Assembly (NCBI GenBank): GCA_016278485.1
Contig: JADQBT010000009.1
Coordinates: 1-64,000, forward strand
DNA length: 64,000 nt
Direction of reading: 5' to 3'
Origin: Halanaerobiales bacterium
GTDB taxonomy: Bacteria > Bacillota > Halanaerobiia > Halanaerobiales > Halanaerobiaceae
In this document: positions 61,953-64,000 of the stretch, one piece after another
Layout of the letters: every line of letters begins with the position of its first letter
Position numbering within the stretch: position 1 is the first letter of the stretch
Notes under the pieces: generated by a model
What the model was told of the DNA's origin: nothing
The model's input: the letters and a program-made list of their open reading frames with translations, nothing else
Database searches by the model: none
Program-made: the position numbers and the translations under genes

Positions 61953-62687
61953 TTAAAGCGGTCTCTTTTTTGGCATTCCCGGCCGGCGGGGATACTTGTC
62001 AGGAGTGGGATGTTCCTTATTTATATATAAAAGGACACGATCTCCTTTAATTCCTAGAATATCGACTTTTTTCACTTGAGAAAGATTTGCTCCCAATAAT
62101 TTCATTGCCTCTTTTGCTTCCTCTAATTCATTTTCATACTCTGGTCCTTTATAAAGAATAACTTGGCCATCTAATTCCACAAAAGGAACAGTATATTCTA
62201 ATAATACATTTAAAGGAGCTACTGCTCGAGATACAACGAGATCAAAACCTGCCCGCCAATTTTCTTGATGTGCCAAATTTTCTGCTCTTGCATGAAAAGC
62301 TTCTACCCCTTTGATATCTATTTTAGCAGCTAGCATTTTTAGAAAATCTACTTTTTTACGAACAGAATCAACTAAATAAAATATTTCTCCTGGCCGAAAT
62401 ATTTTTAAAACTAGACCAGGAAAGCCACCACCTGTACCAATATCTAACCAACGAAGATGTTTATTATCTGGTAATTCTGGAATAATAACTAGTGAATCAA
62501 GAAAATGTTTAGTAATTATCTCTTCTGGCTCAGTAATTGCTGTTAGATTATATTTTTTGTTTTCAGATTTTAAATAAAGTAGATAATTAAAAAGTTGTTC
62601 TAGTTGTTCATCACTATAGGGAATATTTAAGCTCTTTAGACCTCTTCCCATTCTATCTCTAAACCATTCTTTTTTAATCTCTCCCAT
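61953..62687 (-). CDS. rsmG: 16S rRNA (guanine527-N7)-methyltransferase RsmG
   Basis: 244 residues. It methylates G527 of 16S rRNA. Motif I LDIGTGGGFPGL (about 87-98), YNLTAITEPEEIITKHFLDSL upstream, and VVSRAVAPLNVLLEY are family hallmarks. The C-terminus KYPRRPGMPKKRPL is the usual GidB end. Its start overlaps the mnmG stop by 14 bases. Confidence 0.97.
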   Translation of the reverse strand: MGEIKKEWFRDRMGRGLKSLNIPYSDEQLEQLFNYLLYLKSENKKYNLTAITEPEEIITKHFLDSLVIIPELPDNKHLRWLDIGTGGGFPGLVLKIFRPGEIFYLVDSVRKKVDFLKMLAAKIDIKGVEAFHARAENLAHQENWRAGFDLVVSRAVAPLNVLLEYTVPFVELDGQVILYKGPEYENELEEAKEAMKLLGANLSQVKKVDILGIKGDRVLLYINKEHPTPDKYPRRPGMPKKRPL

Positions 62688-64000
62688 TTTTATCGGCCTC
62701 TTCTCCCGCTTTTCCCCTACTTATTTGTTCTAGATAAATCATTAGTACAGAAATATCTGCAGGAGATACACCTGAAATTCTAGAAGCCTGCCCCAGAGAC
62801 ATTGGGTCAACTTGTTTTAATTTTTCTCTTGCCTCTAATCGTAAATTTTTAAGCTTATGATAATCTATATCTTCAGGTATTTTCCTGTTTTCCATCTTGC
62901 GAAACTGTTCCACTTGACTTAACTGTCTATCAATATATCCTTTATATTTAATCTGTATCTGAATCTGTTCTACAACTTGTTCTGGTAATTTAGGTAATCC
63001 TGGTGCAAAAAATCTTAAATCTTCATAATCTATTTCTGGTCTGCGTAATAGTCTCTCTAAAGTAGCTGGTTTAGCTAGATTGCCACTACCTAACTCCTCT
63101 AATCTGGCAATTACTTCAGGTGTTGGGTTTACCTTATTTGCTTTATCTTTTAAAAAGTTCATACCTAAATTTATCTGTTCAATTTTTTCCTGGTAAGCCT
63201 TAAATCTCTCTTCTTTAATCAGGCCAATTTCATGTCCAAGTGGAGTTAAGCGCTGATCTGCATTATCCTGTCTCAGTAATAGCCTGTATTCAGCCCGGGA
63301 AGTCATAATCCTATAAGGCTCTTCTGTTCCTTTTGTAACCAGATCATCTATTAAGACACCAATATATGATTCTGATCTTTTTAAAATTAAAGATTCTCTT
63401 CCTTTAAGGCTAAGTGCAGCATTAATGCCAGCTATTAAACCCTGACAGGCCGCTTCTTCATAACCTGAGCTACCATTAATTTGACCAGCTGTATAAATGC
63501 CTTTAATCTTTTTTAACTCAAGATCTAATTTCATCTCTTCTGGATCAACACAATCATATTCAATCGCATAGCCTGGTCGCATTATTTCACCTTTTTCCAT
63601 ACCAGGAATTGTTCTTACCATTTCTATCTGAACATCCTGAGGGAGACTGGTTGATAAGCCTGAAACATAATATTCATCTGTGTCTAAGCCTTCAGGCTCA
63701 AGGAATAACTGATGCCTATCTTTATCAGGAAAGCGTACTACTTTATCTTCAATTGATGGACAGTAACGCGGGCCTACTCCTTCAATTACACCACTAAAAA
63801 GTGGTGTCCTCATTTTATTATCCTGAATAAGACGGTGTGTTTCTGCTGAAGTATAGGTCAAATAACACATTGTCTGTTCACCAGTTAAAGGTTCAGACAT
63901 AAATGAAAATGCTAATCCCTCTTCCCCTGGTTGTGGATCCATTTTTGAAAAATCAAGTGATTTGCCACTAACCCGAGGTGGTGTGCCTGTTTTAAATCGG
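62674..64000 (-). CDS. mnmG: tRNA U34 carboxymethylaminomethyl-modifying enzyme MnmG (partial)
   Basis: 3' portion of mnmG; the start lies beyond the window edge. The frame is open to base 63999, and the first visible residues RFKTGTPPRVSGKS are the MnmG signature. The C-terminal helical domain (tRNA and MnmE contact) is complete. MnmG with MnmE uses FAD and methylene-tetrahydrofolate to modify the wobble uridine of certain tRNAs. An ATG at 63942 is internal, not the start. The neighbourhood mnmG-rsmG-noc-parA-parB is the classic oriC-proximal block. Confidence 0.97.
   Translation of the reverse strand, partial: RFKTGTPPRVSGKSLDFSKMDPQPGEEGLAFSFMSEPLTGEQTMCYLTYTSAETHRLIQDNKMRTPLFSGVIEGVGPRYCPSIEDKVVRFPDKDRHQLFLEPEGLDTDEYYVSGLSTSLPQDVQIEMVRTIPGMEKGEIMRPGYAIEYDCVDPEEMKLDLELKKIKGIYTAGQINGSSGYEEAACQGLIAGINAALSLKGRESLILKRSESYIGVLIDDLVTKGTEEPYRIMTSRAEYRLLLRQDNADQRLTPLGHEIGLIKEERFKAYQEKIEQINLGMNFLKDKANKVNPTPEVIARLEELGSGNLAKPATLERLLRRPEIDYEDLRFFAPGLPKLPEQVVEQIQIQIKYKGYIDRQLSQVEQFRKMENRKIPEDIDYHKLKNLRLEAREKLKQVDPMSLGQASRISGVSPADISVLMIYLEQISRGKAGEEADKNGRD

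Overview
The window is a low-GC bacterial chromosome segment that looks like a diderm (outer-membrane-bearing), endospore-lineage Firmicute, most plausibly order Halanaerobiales. Evidence for an outer membrane: a two-partner-secretion pair (POTRA/beta-barrel transporter plus a giant filamentous adhesin), two further predicted beta-barrels ending in phenylalanine, and two LolA-like lipid/lipoprotein carriers. Evidence for spore heritage: cotJA-cotJB-cotJC and yyaC. Housekeeping genes are of Firmicute type (noc-parA-parB, rpsF-ssb-rpsR-rplI, DnaD/DnaI/DnaB, PurR-box control, glycine riboswitch). The genus assignment is an inference. The right edge carries mnmG-rsmG-noc-parA-parB with two parS sites, so oriC probably lies just beyond base 64000, and most genes run leftward, away from it.

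Layout. 1-836: remnant of an Rpn-family nuclease gene and a Phd-Uma2 fusion gene. 1017-18698: a four-gene leftward operon of 7TM histidine kinase, LuxR-type regulator, about 4,617-residue TpsA adhesin (with an internal LysM domain) and its TpsB transporter. 18842-21541: small membrane protein, orphan Wzz-like protein, TDT-type transporter, C_GCAxxG protein. 21675-22785: cotJ operon. 22936-25238: cysK, a methyltransferase and cysE. 25453-29361: purB-purA-purD operon with a consensus promoter and PurR-like boxes. 29362-29990: a 629-base gene-free stretch with an inverted-repeat element containing GGA-loop hairpins and an iteron-like tandem array. 29991-33664: a rightward primosome operon (DnaD-like, DnaI-like, DnaB helicase, small ORF).

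34092-39767 and 44373-49262 are two analogous trans-envelope modules. Each has a TetR regulator, an inner-membrane exporter (an ABC system in one, an MMPL/RND protein in the other), a LolA-like carrier and an outer-membrane barrel. Each has a near-consensus promoter overlaid or followed by palindromes that fit a TetR operator. Between them lie an SDR dehydrogenase, a HepT-MntA toxin-antitoxin pair and the rpsF-ssb-rpsR-DUF2232-rplI operon with a candidate S6:S18 autoregulatory leader.

49393-50297 is a decayed Rpn-family gene with a LexA-like box across its promoter. 50407-52251 holds ychF, DUF951 and a TPR protein. 52363-56667 is the glycine cleavage operon gcvT-gcvH-gcvPA-gcvPB behind a single-aptamer glycine riboswitch and terminator. 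56981-64000 holds yyaC, bactofilin, DUF554, a TrkA-type K+ channel regulator, parB, parA, noc, rsmG and the 3' part of mnmG. I see no rRNA, tRNA, CRISPR array, prophage or intact insertion sequence.
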